Shown: positions 32,287 through 44,250, counted from the first letter of the stretch. The stretch: DNA of 64,000 nucleotides from Avena insularis (GCA_023614405.1 CM042697.1:466594744-466658743), one strand, 5' to 3'. Program-made: numbers and translations. The notes: generated from the letters alone by a model not told the origin.

Positions 32287-32808
32287 ATGGCCTCCGCCAA
32301 CGACGAAGGAAAGAAGAACCTCAAGTTTCCAAGGAGGAGGAGATCCCGGAAGGATATGAAGGTGACATGGAGGAGGACAAGCAACCAGACACCCGCGCTA
32401 CCATCGCAAGCATTGCTTTGGTGGCACTACCGACCAAGCTTAAGAAGACATCACAGATGTCTACAGGAGGGAAACCTCCACGTCTCTTCTACAATCCACA
32501 ACCATCTCCTCCACGTAACAAGAGACCCTTCCGTACACTTATACATGAATATAAATATCAACATGTGCCCAAAGGAAACTTGCCTTAGGTTTGGGATATG
32601 CGTCGTTCTAACAATGCAGATAAGGATCATGCTAGGGATGAAGAGTGGGGAAAGAACAACAAGAACTGGGATTCTCGGATTGACATGATCATGAACTGTA
32701 TAGAGCAAAACTCGGAGCTAATCCGTACTCTTAATTTTCACTTCGAAGAGTTGAAGAAACTTATTGATGAGCTTATCAAGAGAACACCACCACCGAAGGA
32801 GTAATTCG
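32287..32808 (+). pseudogene. G1 small second ORF (coiled-coil protein)
   Basis: The ATG at 32287 (MASANDEGKKNLK) is followed by a frame change near 32325. The next part reads EEEIPEGYEGDMEEDKQPDT, PRLFYNPQPSPPRNKRPFRT and LIHEYKYQHVPKGNLP, and then a TAG at 32586. The same frame resumes with MRRSNNADKDHARDEEWGKN, RIDMIMNCIEQNSELIRTLN and FHFEELKKLIDELIKR before TAA at 32803. In all it is about 170 residues: an acidic N-terminus, a basic middle and an amphipathic helix at the end. I recognise no family domain. One nonsense codon and one frameshift break it. Confidence 0.65.
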
Positions 32809-34733
32809 TCATCAGGTTTGGCATCCCCTTGGCTTGTTCCAAGCTTGGGGGAGTGTCGCGGTATCACCACCACTATCTATTATCTTTTACCTTTTTAGTG
32901 GATTCATATATATGGTAGAGGGATTATATTATAGTTTGGTTTGCATGTGTAAGTATCTCTCCTTTAGTTGATTATCTTTGTATCCCTTGGTGTGAGTTCC
33001 TTTATTGGAATATTAATAAGAAGTCTCATCTTTTACTTTTTGCACTTCTTATTTTAGTTTGCATTATCTATTATATGATGGATCTTGTTGTTCAGTATTG
33101 GTACCACTCTGGGATCATTAAGTGGATCTAAATTGGTTTTGGCAAACCGAGTTCTGGTCAGTGGCATTAGTTTGAAAGAAAAAGAAAGAAAGAAAAAGCT
33201 TACAGGTATTTGGTATCATTTGTTTTCTTTTTTGTTGGCTCATAAGCTTAGTATTATTTATTTAAGATTCTTTTGTGTCTTCAAGGAAGATTGCATGTTT
33301 GGCTTTATTACTTGTATGTTCGCTTGTTTCTTTCAACTCTCTTGCTTGCTACCCAGCCTTGTTAGCCAAAAACCTATTTTGAGAAGGCATGCTTCTCATG
33401 TTTCCAAAAACCCTTTGAACCCATATATACCTAGTAGTTGTTGCTATTCCTAGCAAATTCTCAAGCTTCATCTACCTTTCAAATTAAAAAGTATTTTGTT
33501 ATGTGAAAACTAGTTAGTAAAGCTCTCATGAACTTGATGGCACACTTTATTACTTGCCCCTAATAAACTTGAACCATTGTGGACATCGAAGTTGTATATG
33601 CTTGCATCTATACATTGGAATTAGCAGAACCGTGCTATCACGGGGAACGTTTTCAACATTGCACTTGTACTCAGTACACAGTTGATATCGTGTTGTTTTG
33701 TCTATGGATGTCAACGGTGTGAAATAAAGAGGGAACCTGTAAGTCCATGGAGTTTGTATTCTATGTTAGAAAAACGCCTGGGCCGCTAGCCTAAGCCATG
33801 CTAAAGCATGGTGGAAACTTGCATCATCACCATAGTGAGTCATCTATGAATCATCCTCAATAAAAAGCTATGCACATGGTAAATAAAAAGATTTCTGAGA
33901 TGCTCATTGTCTGCTTGCCTTGTCATTTTGGTTATGGGAAAGCTCCTTTACCATGTTCAAGGGGTACCCAGTTGGCGGTTGTCAATGATATGCAAATACT
34001 TACAATGACAAGAACTTACCTGGACCCAAAGTTGAGTATCCATGAGGAGTGGCCCTCATATTCAAGGGACATGAGATTGCCAACTTATATTCCGTCAAGC
34101 ATATACTGCATCTTTGTTCACTTTAACCTTAATCATTTCAAGTTGCTTATGATAGGGGCAATGATGGCTAAAAGCTAGTAAGTATCATATTCTTTTGAAA
34201 GCTCTTTATAACTTGTAATCCCTGCTACCCTCTAAGAAGGGACCTTTCTTCCACTTCCAAGTTGAGTCAGTAAACCTACTTCCTCTCTTTCTCCAGCAAG
34301 CTTTTGAGTTGTTGTGTTTCAAGCATTCATATGGTGATTTATTCAATCATGTTCTCTATCTTCCTTGTTTGCACAAAACTCTTATCTATTGAGTATTACT
34401 TTGAAAGCCTTCACTTGTGAAAAACCTTTTTGAGAAAAGAGTGCTCCTGTTTTGAAACTTTTACAAAAAGCTTTTGTGAAACTGTTTGCCAGGTATTCTC
34501 TGACCAAGAACAAGTTTGCCAATTCCAATTATGATTTATCTTTATGCATCTCTATTGTGACTGTTGTACTTGGTTGCAAGCTGGGTTATATAATGGTGAG
34601 TTGCTTTCTTCTATGAGTTGTGCAATGGTAAGTGTGATGCTTCTTGTTCGTATTCTTTTTATCGACACTTCACTCCATAAACCCGTGGACATGTTTACTG
34701 AGCTCAGTATTCGCTTGGGGACAAGCGAAGCCT
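32809..34733 (+). other. G1 3' spacer
   Basis: About 1.9 kb without a supported gene. It opens with a polypurine-like AAGCTTGGGGGAG at 32841-32853, nearly the same as the true tract at 34734. The rest is AT-rich and has only short unrecognised frames. Confidence 0.6.
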
Positions 34734-34747
34734 AAGCTTGGGGGCGT
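34734..34747 (+). other. G1 polypurine tract
   Basis: AAGCTTGGGGGCGT directly precedes the 3' LTR TGATACACCC. Confidence 0.82.
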
Positions 34748-36259
34748 TGATACACCCAATTCGCATCACCATTCTATATCATAATTTACCTCTATTCATT
34801 GATATTTGTCTTGTTATGAGGTATTACTTATGGCTTTCCATCTGTTTATGCATGTTGGATGATTCCTGGAGGATGGACTGCCGGAGTCTGGATTCTGATG
34901 GAAAAGAAGGCGTTTCGGTGCAATTTCACGAAGATCAGAAAAATACCAGAAAAATATGGAAACATATTATTTTACCAGAAGACGAAGAAAGCCAGAAGGA
35001 GGGACGGAGTTGGGACTTAGGGGGCCCACACCCCCTAGGCGCGGGCCCACCTGACCCCGTGCCTAGGGCAGGTGTGGCTCACCTGCCCGGCCTCTGACTC
35101 CGCCCCTTCGCCTATATCTTCCCTACGGAACCCTAATACCAGGGGAGCAACCATAGATAGATTTCCGCCGCCTCTGGGGGCGGAAAACACCGAGAGAGAA
35201 AGATCTCTTCGACAGACATATTTCTGCCAGGGGAATTCTTTCCCGGAGAGGTGAGACCGTCGCCATCAACACCGTCTTCAAGCTAGGCTTCATCGGGAGC
35301 ATCATCACCATCATCCACACCATCATCTCCACCAGCACCATCATCACCACTCCGTCCCGCTGTAACAATTATGTTGGATATTGCTTTAGTTCTTAGGGGA
35401 AACTTTCCCGGTGTTGATTACTATTGTAGTTGATGCTTGTGAGTGGAACCATTAGATTAATTTTTATGTTCAGATTGTTATCCATTATCATATCATCTTT
35501 GATCTTGATCCATATGATGTCTTGTGAGTAGTTCGTCTAGTTCTTGAGGACATGGGAGAAGTCATGTTGTTATTAGTGGATCTGTGATGAGTTATTATTC
35601 AATCGTTTAGTATTTAAGTTGTGGTGCTATTCTTCTAGTGGTGTCATGTGAACGTCGACTACATGATACTTCACCATTTATGGGCCTAGGGGAATGCATT
35701 GTGTATTTGGCTACTAATCGTGGGGTTGCCCGAGTGATAGAAATCTGAACCCCTGTTTGACACCTTTGCACAAGGCAGCGTAGGATCTCAGAGTTTAAGG
35801 TTGTGGTTAGATTTATATCTTAATTACTCTCATGTAGTTACGTATGTTTGCAAGGGGGTTTAATCACAAGTATGTATTAGTCCTAGGAAGGGCAGTATGT
35901 TAGCGCAGGTTCACCCGCACAACACTTACAAATACGAGAGAAGAGTACTCAGCTATTTGAAGCGAAAGCACTTGACAAAATTTCCATGTGTCCTCGAGAA
36001 CGTTTGGTCCTTATAAGTATTTCCACCGGCTTGTCCTTTGCTAAGAAAGGATTGGGCCACTTGCTCCATTTGTTTGTTACTTTTGTTGCTTGCTCTTTGT
36101 TTTTTTGCCTTGTCAGAAAACCTCTAAAATCCGTTTGCTAAGTATTCACAGAGATTTCCTGCTCCATACCACTGTTCAGCACCTTCTGCTCCTCGTTGGG
36201 ATCGACACTCCTATTTATCGAAAGTACTATGATACACCCCCTATATTTGTGGGTCATCA
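34748..36259 (+). repeat. G1 3' LTR
   Basis: 1512 bp, starting TGATACACCC and ending GGGTCATCA. It matches 6625-8114. The cattc duplication follows at 36260-36264. Confidence 0.92.
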
Positions 36260-36264
36260 CATTC

Positions 36265-36394
36265 AACTGACGCGCTTCATCAGTAATCCGTAACTGCGCG
36301 TCTAGTGGTAATCCTCATGGTCTTCTACCTCAGCTAGATCTTGGGATCACCACGTTAGAGGATTTTTTTTGTTTTATCTCTGCGTGGCCCAACA
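36265..36394 (+). mobile_element. Solo Copia LTR, right part
   Basis: The end of the LTR interrupted at 6624. It finishes GTGGCCCAACA and is followed by acaat (36395-36399), matching 5384-5388. Confidence 0.88.
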
Positions 36395-36399
36395 ACAAT

Positions 36400-37960
36400 T
36401 TGTGTACATCTAAACCCTGAGTAACTTCTCGGTGTTGTTCATAGGGTATTGATCGGTACCATGTAATTCTGAAGTGCTAAAGTTTTACTTTTAGATTGTC
36501 TACATCACATGCATTGATCATTAACATGTTTTATATTTGTGAGTAGTTATATTTTTTCCTAGGGGCTGAGGGGAGATCATACTCATAATTTCCATATCAG
36601 TCATATTATTATCATGTTTTATACTTAATTAATTTTAATTTTACGATGATAGTGTGGACATTGACTACACACTACTTCGCCATTTATGAATAGATAGGGT
36701 TACACCATATCATAATGAATGGAGAAGGGAAGGCGGTAGTGATTAAAAACCATCCCAAATCTTGGTTTATAATGTGGGGGAATCATGGATACTTCTGAAT
36801 TAACTTAAGGTAAATACTCCACATGATATTTTAGTTTTCTGTTTAAGATTTCAAGATGCGGTAATATGATTGGATAGCAAAAAGATACACCCACTTAAAA
36901 AAGGTAAGCTTAACTAGTAGTTATCATAAAATTGTGGGTCTCCCAATATATATTTAAAACAAATAAAGTAGATAAATGTGAGCACTATATTTTCCATTAT
37001 TATTTGAAATAAGACATAATACAATTCCCATAGGCATTAACTATATGCTCACAAAATTGTAATAAATTATGTGAATAGTTAACAATGTAGTTAATTATAT
37101 CCACGTGATGAAAAAAATGCAGAATTTCTAGTTAAGTTTTATTGATTATTTTTAAGCTATAAATCATTTTCCAGATGATCATCGATAATACAAAACTCAA
37201 AGAAAACACTATAATTTGTTTATTTACTTGAAGGGTTGGCTAAGGAGTTCGAGCTACTTAAAATAAATTTTTATTTACACTAAATATTTATATTTGATTT
37301 AACTCATTCTCTGTATGCATGATGTTAAGTAGTACAATTAATTATTATATTTCAGAAAACTATCCACATAATAGTTTTGCAAAATATTAATATATGTTCT
37401 CCCACATACCATTGTAATGTCTACCCATTGCAATTATACTGTACACAATTAAAACTCTATTTACGCAGACAAGTGCCAATTATTTTCATATCCAAAAGAA
37501 TGCCACCAAATACTTTGGTAAAGTGAATTCTTGCTAAGCAAAGAAAAGTAAGAATAACAAGAATCTATGTCTCTAAATTATATACCACTTATAGGAATAG
37601 TAGGTATACATGTATGTTCATGATTATTTTAGCAATCTTAAATATCATGAGAGAGGTATAATAATCAAGGAAATATTTGAAAGTGATAATTTCATGGTGC
37701 GTGAATATGCATCCTAGGTGTTACTAATTAGAAAGTTCTTGAGTATATAAGTTAGATCACACTCTCACCCACACCACCACTTCCCTCTCCACACTCATGT
37801 AGCCGCCTTACTCTTGCAACTCCAAATCTGATCGAGCTTTACCATGAAAAAACCACTATCTTGCCTTGCCATCTTCCATTTCCAAAGGCGCGGCTACCTC
37901 ATAGGGAGTTGAAGTTACTTTTGTGGCTTCAAGTGGAGAAACTCAGAAATGGAACTTTCA
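36400..37960. other. Probable old Gypsy LTR remnant, then AT-rich DNA
   Basis: The first ~400 bp contain text such as CTCGGTGTTGTTCATAGGG and GACTACACACTACTTCGCCA, then TTTATGAATAG, which recall the G1 LTR (GGTGTTGATTACT and GACTACATGATACTTCACCA). I infer the right half of the LTR whose left half ends at 5383. From about 36900 the DNA is AT-rich and I see no gene. Confidence 0.45.
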
Positions 37961-38116
37961 TCCCAATGGAACTACACAGAGAAAATGATCAAGAAGGTCG
38001 ATATGGAATATGTTAAGGGGTATTTACACACTAGTGGAAACACCTGCCACCTTGATCTCAACAAAGATGGTAAATCCGTTGATCAAAATGCATTCCGTAA
38101 AATGGCGCCGAGTTGG
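37961..38116 (+). pseudogene. Copia reverse transcriptase scrap
   Basis: The frame EKMIKKVDMEYVKGYLHTSG, then CHLDLNKDGKSVDQNAFRKM, resembles the segment just after the Copia reverse transcriptase core (LKKFDMEDCKP, then HLDLDEGGKPVDQ-YRSMIG). It stops being alignable right after the RKM position. About 150 bp of a much older element. The surrounding DNA shows no LTR. Confidence 0.6.
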
Positions 38117-39400
38117 ATCATGTCATCTTTATAAATCCATGAGAGTGAAATGCCACCTAATAGCCCTAAAAACACAAAAGATAAAACAAACACTAAAAAA
38201 TACTAACCATTAATGTACAACTTTACATAAATTCAATCATAGTAACTCCAAGAAATGATGAGCACATTTTACAGTTATCAGCAACTTCCTCGCATCCATT
38301 TGGTTTCTGTTCATCGGTGTTGGGGTAGGCGGACTCGTGGCTTGGTATCGAAGTTGGCAAACATCTGGGCTCCCTCCTAGTGATTCAGATATAGGTGTAC
38401 GCGTAGAAGACTCAGGAAGAAATACATCCACGCCGATGGCGTGCGTGGGAATTTTTATCCTCCTTGGAGGCATCGTTGGAGAGCACTTTATCTGCACTAG
38501 ACTTGGATCAATAAGAATTGTGCCTTGGGAGGTTGTTGGCTTGGCTATACCCTGTTCCGTGGTTCAGTGTCTGGTAGTGTGCGTCTTTGGGTGAAAGCCT
38601 AAGTCTTCGACTGGGTTCTATCCTTGGGATGGTAGAACCATGGGTGTCGTTTCTCTCCTTGGATTCTTTTACAAACAACTTTCTTACAAATCACTCGGCC
38701 ACTTTGAGGTAGCGTACATGATAATGATAAGCAATGGAGCAAGGCTTGGATCGACGATGTCGTAGCGTTATTTTCGTTTTGTCTTGTAAATATGGATTGC
38801 AACTTCATCTATTTTCCTGATTTTCTCGTGAAAAAAAAACAGATACTAACATGCGTGCAACTTACACTGATCGATGTATAGCTGTTAATTTGCACCATGG
38901 AATATTTCCATCCTTTGATTTGCACCATGGAATATTCCAAAAGCTTCGTCACCGAGACATCGTACCAAATGCCCTATACATATATAGCTCAGTTTGCACT
39001 AGGAAATTATGGAACCTTCGCTACCTCCCAAGGTCAGCAGGGAGTTTTTTTTGAGAGAGAGAGAATCAGCAGGGAGCAGCTATTATTCTATGGCTTAATC
39101 CTGAGCAAAACCGAGCGATATGAGGCTACTTGCCGACGGTTTGTCAGTCTTGTGCCCCTGCATGTGGGTCTCCTTACTTCCTGTCGATGCCGGTGGACCT
39201 GGCAGAATTAGGCGTGTGTCTTCCTCGTCCCGAAGGCAACGAAGCCCGAAACGATCTGGAGAAGGTCCTCTGACCCCTAGGGTTTCTCATGCGGCGGCTG
39301 GGGCCCCTCGTCCTCCCTCCCGTCGTGCCTCCTCCCCCTTCTGGCTCGTCCTCCTCCTTCCACCGCGCGGCCGGCCACCAGCCTACATGCAAGGCAGCTG
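38117..39400. other. Unassigned region with short repeats
   Basis: A short tandem repeat, TTTGCACCATGGAATATT-type, occurs at about 38889 and 38920. A GA run lies at 39052-39063. An 85-residue plus-strand frame (38337-38594) with hydrophobic stretches has no recognised family. The part after 39180 turns GC-rich. I do not support a gene here. Confidence 0.4.
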
Positions 39401-39540
39401 AGACGATCTACCACACTGCTTGTGGGCCTATGGCTGTTTAGTGTCTCTTCTTTGTGGGTCAGGAGTCTGGTTTTCCCCAAGCGATCCCGTGCCCATCGCC
39501 TCCTCTCTAATCCCATCGCACCGCTGCCGCCGCGCCGCCT

Positions 39541-39759
39541 CAAGGATCCCCTCCATGGAGATGGAGGCGGGCGCCCCCCTCCCCTCCAAAGAACTGCCCC
39601 ACCGTCGTCTCCCTAGCCCTACTCTCCGGTGTCCGCCGAGATCTATGGGAGCAGCCTGCGTTCGACGAGGTCCATGGGGAACCGCATCCGTCCGGCTATG
39701 TCTGTGGGCAGGAGGAGCAGGGCAGCAGCAATGTTCATCAGAAGATGAGCTCGAAGAAG
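39541..39759 (+). other. Exon-like fragment with splice donor
   Basis: A GC-rich open segment begins near an ATG at 39555 and ends at AAGAAG followed by GTAAGATT, a strong plant donor. The best frame ends SSEDELEEGK across the donor. Together with the upstream GC-rich leader it looks like a first exon of a captured or broken gene. No family was recognised. Confidence 0.35.
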
Positions 39760-40250
39760 GTAAGATTACTTTACCCTTGCGTAAATTCCATCTGGTCCTT
39801 CCAGATTTTGCAATCCTCTGAGCTCCTCATCTGTATTGCATTTTGCATCTGTCATATTTCTCAGATAATATTATGCAGTAGCAATAAGCAATGCAGTGGT
39901 AAACTAGCTAGACTGTTTGCGTTATAAGGGGCAGCGTGGATGTGATGGCCTTATTAATCAAACAAGTCATCTCCTTGTTCTTTGCTCCTTTGTTTGAATT
40001 AAACTATACCAAATCTGAACATTGCGGCATGATAGTGATTTTTTTATTGAGCAACCGGTTACTGCTGAACCGACGTGGAACGAGAATTGGTTGCACTGAA
40101 GAGGACATGCCTTTTTTTGCCTATGGAATCAACTAATCAAAGAAGCATCTTTATTTCTATTTGCAGTGCTGCAACATTATCAGTTACTGATTTTTCTTCC
40201 TCTCTTTTGCGTCGACCCTCTGAGCTTATTTTATTTATTTGTAGTTTCAG

Positions 40251-40575
40251 AGTACTAGATTCGTGCCCGTGCTGCGGAGAGCGAGGTCCAGCGAACCCAG
40301 GGCCAAGCAATCTCTGTAGGTCCAGCGAACCCTGGGCCAAGCAATTGAGCCTGAATCGAGCTGGGTCGCCCGAGCAAGACGCAGCGAGCGGGATTGGAGG
40401 TCCTCCGGAAGGTGGGACAGAAGTTGTCCTTCATGGAGGAGCGACATGCATCACAGTGGGTGCAGAGTATGAGGACGCCGAGTACGAGGGCACGAGTGTG
40501 AGCAGTGCGACCACGAGGCTTCCATACACCAAGGAAGGAGGGCATGGGGGATGCCGTTGCCTCGGCATCTATCAA
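40251..40575 (+). other. Exon-like fragment with internal 34-bp tandem duplication
   Basis: It follows a T-rich stretch and TTTCAG, and is followed by GTGAGG. One frame is open throughout (VLDSCPCCGERGPANPGP and onward to GGCRCLGIYQ). It contains GGTCCAGCGAACCC and GGGCCAAGCAAT twice, at 40287 and 40320. No protein family was recognised. It could equally be noncoding. Confidence 0.35.
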
Positions 40576-41254
40576 GTGAGGGATGTTCTTCCTACTATAT
40601 CCCATCATTGCCTGATTGTTATTTCGTTCCCTTGTGTGTTTCCTATGCCCCTGACCAATTACAAATCTAGAGTTGCCTACTGCGTTTGTCTTGCATTGGT
40701 ACTAATTGATGTATTTTTCTTTGTGTGAAGATACTCTGGTCTACTTTTACAAATGTCTATATCATGGGATGCCGATTTGTTATAAAATTACACTTGGTGG
40801 TCTCAATTTAATATAGGTATTTGTCGAGGGCTACACAAAGAAGTTTTGAGAACACTAGGATAATAAATTTGTGCTAAGGTTGTAGTATGAGATTTCCTTA
40901 TTGTTGTTGGCTGATTTAGCATTAGTTTTTCAAGTAGTACTTTCTGATGAAAACAAGGCATGATGTGAGGAGTATATTTCCGTCCAGAAGAGAGTATTAG
41001 TCATGAGTTTCATGTCAGATGGGAAAGTGTTTTATGCATTTTCCCATGGATCCGATAGAGCATATTTCTATCTGCTCCATATCTGAAATTTGTTCCCGGA
41101 CTATTGATGGAACCTATAAAATATTCTGCACCTAACCTCATTTGGATGCACATTTAGATAGATATTATGTTCTATTCGATCATACCAGTTCCAAGAATAT
41201 TATAGTCATTTGTGGATTGCACTACCTTGACGTTTAAACTGACTGCAAATGCAG

Positions 41255-41512
41255 CGACATGTGGGAGGAAGGGCTGATTACCATTAGCCTCAAGAAAATG
41301 TGCAAGTTACTGCCTGCCGCCGCTGCCGGGGGTTTCACTTTTTTCTCCGAGCTTTTCTCTCAATCAATATTTCCATCCGCTGCATATTGCGTCCACGAAA
41401 AATCCTATTTCCGAGATCTCGGGCTACCTTCCGCGTGGAAGCGCTACAATCGCTTTGCCTGCCGCTTCCCCGTCACATTTGCTCTGAGATGGCTGCTTCA
41501 CTATGCATTTAG
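41255..41512 (+). other. Exon-like fragment
   Basis: It follows AATGCAG and is followed by GTATAT. One frame is open: DMWEEGLITISLKKMCKLLP and onward to FALRWLLHYAFR. No family was recognised. The phase does not join well with the fragments on either side, so a working gene model is not supported. Confidence 0.35.
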
Positions 41513-41664
41513 GTATATTGATACCCCTTCTTCTCTACCCACCTGAGCCCCAATTTGAACTCTATTTCAAATATTCATTTCCTTAATGGTGCCTGAAGAT
41601 TGCAGTGAGTGTTCCTTATACTTTAGTTCTGATTGATGTGTGCTTGGTCGGTGTCTGGATGCAG

Positions 41665-41727
41665 GTGAGCAAGAATATGCCAAACGAGGCAGGGTTCAAG
41701 GGGCAGGTGTACATCGATTGCCCATGA
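41665..41727 (+). other. Short terminal-exon-like fragment
   Basis: It follows GGATGCAG. The frame VSKNMPNEAGFKGQVYIDCP ends with TGA at 41725. Downstream is AT-rich 3'-UTR-like sequence. Not recognised. Confidence 0.3.
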
Positions 41728-41821
41728 AGCCTTGCTTCCTATGCAAGATGCTAGATTCTGGCATCTTCTGTATATTTGCATGTTTGGTTTGAGTGTGCAT
41801 TTCTGGTTGGGAGGTAGAAGA

Positions 41822-42275
41822 GTTCAGTAGTATGGTGATTTGAGATGGAGAGTTAGGAAGTTGTACACCCTAGTAAGAAGAGGGTAGTTCATGAACTCAA
41901 TCATGTTTAGTATGACTCAGTAGTATATCCTCATGTACATTTTCACAGGATTTTATACCAAATGCTTGTTCCAAGTAATTTCTGAAAGGTTCCACACTTC
42001 TTTTGAGATAAGGGTATAATGATGGACCCCTACATATTCTTTTATCATGTGTCGGCAAACAGGAGTCGTGGAAAGGTTTTTTATTTGAATATTTATAATA
42101 ACTTATGTCTTCTCTTTACTACTTTGAAGATTGGCATGATGTAGATTTCCAGTCAATGGTATGGTGATTTGAGTTGGCGCGTTAGGAACCGGTAGTGTTT
42201 CCCGGTGAAAATGGGGTAGTTCATAAACTCAATCAGGTTTATGACTTGGTACTTCTGTTGTGTACACGTGTACAC
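41822..42275 (+). repeat. Diverged direct duplication
   Basis: About 120 bp starting AGTATGGTGATTTGAGATGG at 41828 recurs in altered form at about 42159, ATGGTATGGTGATTTGAGTTGG-like. Both continue with GGGTAGTTCAT and AACTCAATCA. The spacing is about 330 bp. It looks like a duplicated 3'-UTR-like segment. Confidence 0.6.
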
Positions 42276-42462
42276 AGGTTTAGACTGACTTCTTCTTCCA
42301 CATATATAGTTCTAAAAATATTTGCACTTATGTTGAAATCACCGAGATAAGAATAGTTTGGTGTCGATGAACTGCGTTGTCTTATATTCGCATGTGTGTG
42401 CATACAAGAAACTCAAATAGTTGTTTTCATTTACTAGTTGGAAGCTTGATATTAATGGAGAC

Positions 42463-42541
42463 TTTTTGGAGTGGTGCCAAGGACGAGGGTGCAAGCCCGT
42501 CCAGTGTTGCCGCGCCAACTATCGCGGCCGGATCTCACGGT
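42463..42541 (+). other. Exon-like fragment with splice donor
   Basis: The frame METFWSGAKDEGASPSSVAA, then PTIAAGSHG, ends at a GTAAGTTTT donor. It is GC-rich compared with its surroundings. No family was recognised. Confidence 0.35.
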
Positions 42542-42569
42542 AAGTTTTGTGTTCTTTAGGGAGATACAC

Positions 42570-44250
42570 TTTCCATGTAGGTTGATCAAAGGCAATCTTC
42601 TTAACCTGACACCATTTCAGGTAATTAGCCAAAAAATATTAAATGTCCTGACCTTATTCCCAATTGCATCCTTCTTTTTCAGTACGTCATGCATATCTGT
42701 ATTATCAGAAAATATCAGTGTGCCCGATAGTTATTTCTTGACATGATTATTCTTTCTAAATTCTAAATTTGTTATAAGGCGTAGACAAGTTCAGATCGCA
42801 CAAGCATACCAGAGGAACACATGGGTTTATGTTTGTAACTTTTTCTCTTTGAGATATTTGGCACTTTTTTCTATTCCTAATTGCTAAATGCCTAAATGTA
42901 TTGAATCCACCAAAATTTTGTTCTGTGTTTACTAATTTGTTGAGCCCAAGAAACTGTAGTTAAATTGTAGTATGAAGAGAAAGAAGAGCCATACACCTAG
43001 ACAACATTTGAAATCATAGGAGCTAAAAAGCCATATATAGGACTTGTTGCTTGTTATGGGCATAGTTATTTGTGGATACAGTCTTCATGCACCATTAATC
43101 GGATCTCAATAGGTCTTTTTTCCTACAAAAATGGTGAAATATTCTGCTTATAAAGAATTGATTTTTTGCATTTTCCTTCTATTTGATTTGGCCACTTTTA
43201 TCCTGATGTGTTGATGTTTTGTACAATTAAGTAAAAGCCTAGCTCTTTTTTCTTCAAACATTGTATGCATGATCGAGAGGAATCAAGGCTAAAATTGTTG
43301 TTGGTTGATTAGTATCTACATAACTGAAGACTAGAGAATTGGTGACAAATCTATGTGTTTTGGAGCAATAAAGCTACAGTTTGGATTTAATGCATCGTAC
43401 ATATCACATAATCCATAGTAAAATGGATATTCTTTGACAATCGTGTTCATGGAAAATAGTGCAATAGGAAATGAATAGAAGCTGGGAGGAAATATCAAGT
43501 GGTAACCCCGTTTAATGTAACATCACATGATATTTATTTAGTTTTATTCTTATTTCTTCTGATAGCATTAGTGATTTTCTCCTATTCGGACCATTTTTAT
43601 TATAATGAACCTCCTCATAGTTTGACTTTACAGTCTGCTCTGACGTTTATTAATCACCATTTTGGCTCAAAATTAATATGACCTGGAATTTCCTCTCTTC
43701 AATGATGCACTGGTTCCAAAATAGTTATATACCTGCAAGTTCAATGATAAGTATATTATTTATTGATCTAAAAAATTATATTATTTATTTTTCTTACTCA
43801 TGGAAGTCCATAGTCTACAGAACATTATGAGAACCAACATTACACCTGTTACCAGAAAGTGCTGCTATTTTAAAAAATAATTATCAAATAAGCACATGTA
43901 ATTATTGTATATGTGTCATATAATATACATAGTATAAGAGGGATGGTTTGTTGGTTACTGACTTGACTAGCTAAATGTATAGCATCGGCAGAAATCTTTA
44001 TGATTGAAAAACATGTGCATATGGTCCAACTAAATGTGTCTCTAGAATTTTGACAAAATATAACATACATTCAGCTAAGCGATATCTATTGGATAATATC
44101 AATCCTACATTAATAACGTTTTAGATTCCGGCATGGCTCTAATGTGCAAACGTTGTATCATTAGTTCTAGGCCTAGAAAATCAAGAAAATAATTTACTAC
44201 TATACAACTTTTTTCATGACTAATCTAATGATATTAGCATTGCTTCACGA
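42570..44250. other. AT-rich region, nothing recognised
   Basis: About 1.7 kb of AT-rich DNA with only short frames. I see no TIR, LTR or domain. Confidence 0.5.

Larger units (their letters stand above)
6625..36259 (+). mobile_element. G1: Athila-like, apparently non-autonomous Gypsy element
   Basis: It has 5' LTR 6625-8114, 3' LTR 34748-36259, a tRNA-Asp-type primer site, a polypurine tract before the 3' LTR and matching cattc duplications. Removing nested C1 (8691-29912) and its duplicated target leaves about 8.4 kb. The internal region encodes gag and a protease-like segment but no recognisable reverse transcriptase, RNase H or integrase. It has a second small ORF near 32287 and about 3 kb of apparently noncoding spacer. 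This composition fits a non-autonomous element that would depend on a related autonomous partner. I could not assign a named family. Confidence 0.88.

Noticed and set aside
38337..38594. An 85-codon hydrophobic ORF as a host membrane protein
   Set aside because: There is no recognisable family and no splice or promoter context, and a minus-strand ORF of similar length overlaps it.
42111..42126. TCTCTTTACTACTTTG as a possible Helitron 5' end
   Set aside because: It only loosely resembles the TCTCTACTA consensus and lies within the duplicated segment, downstream of other fragments. I could not support it.
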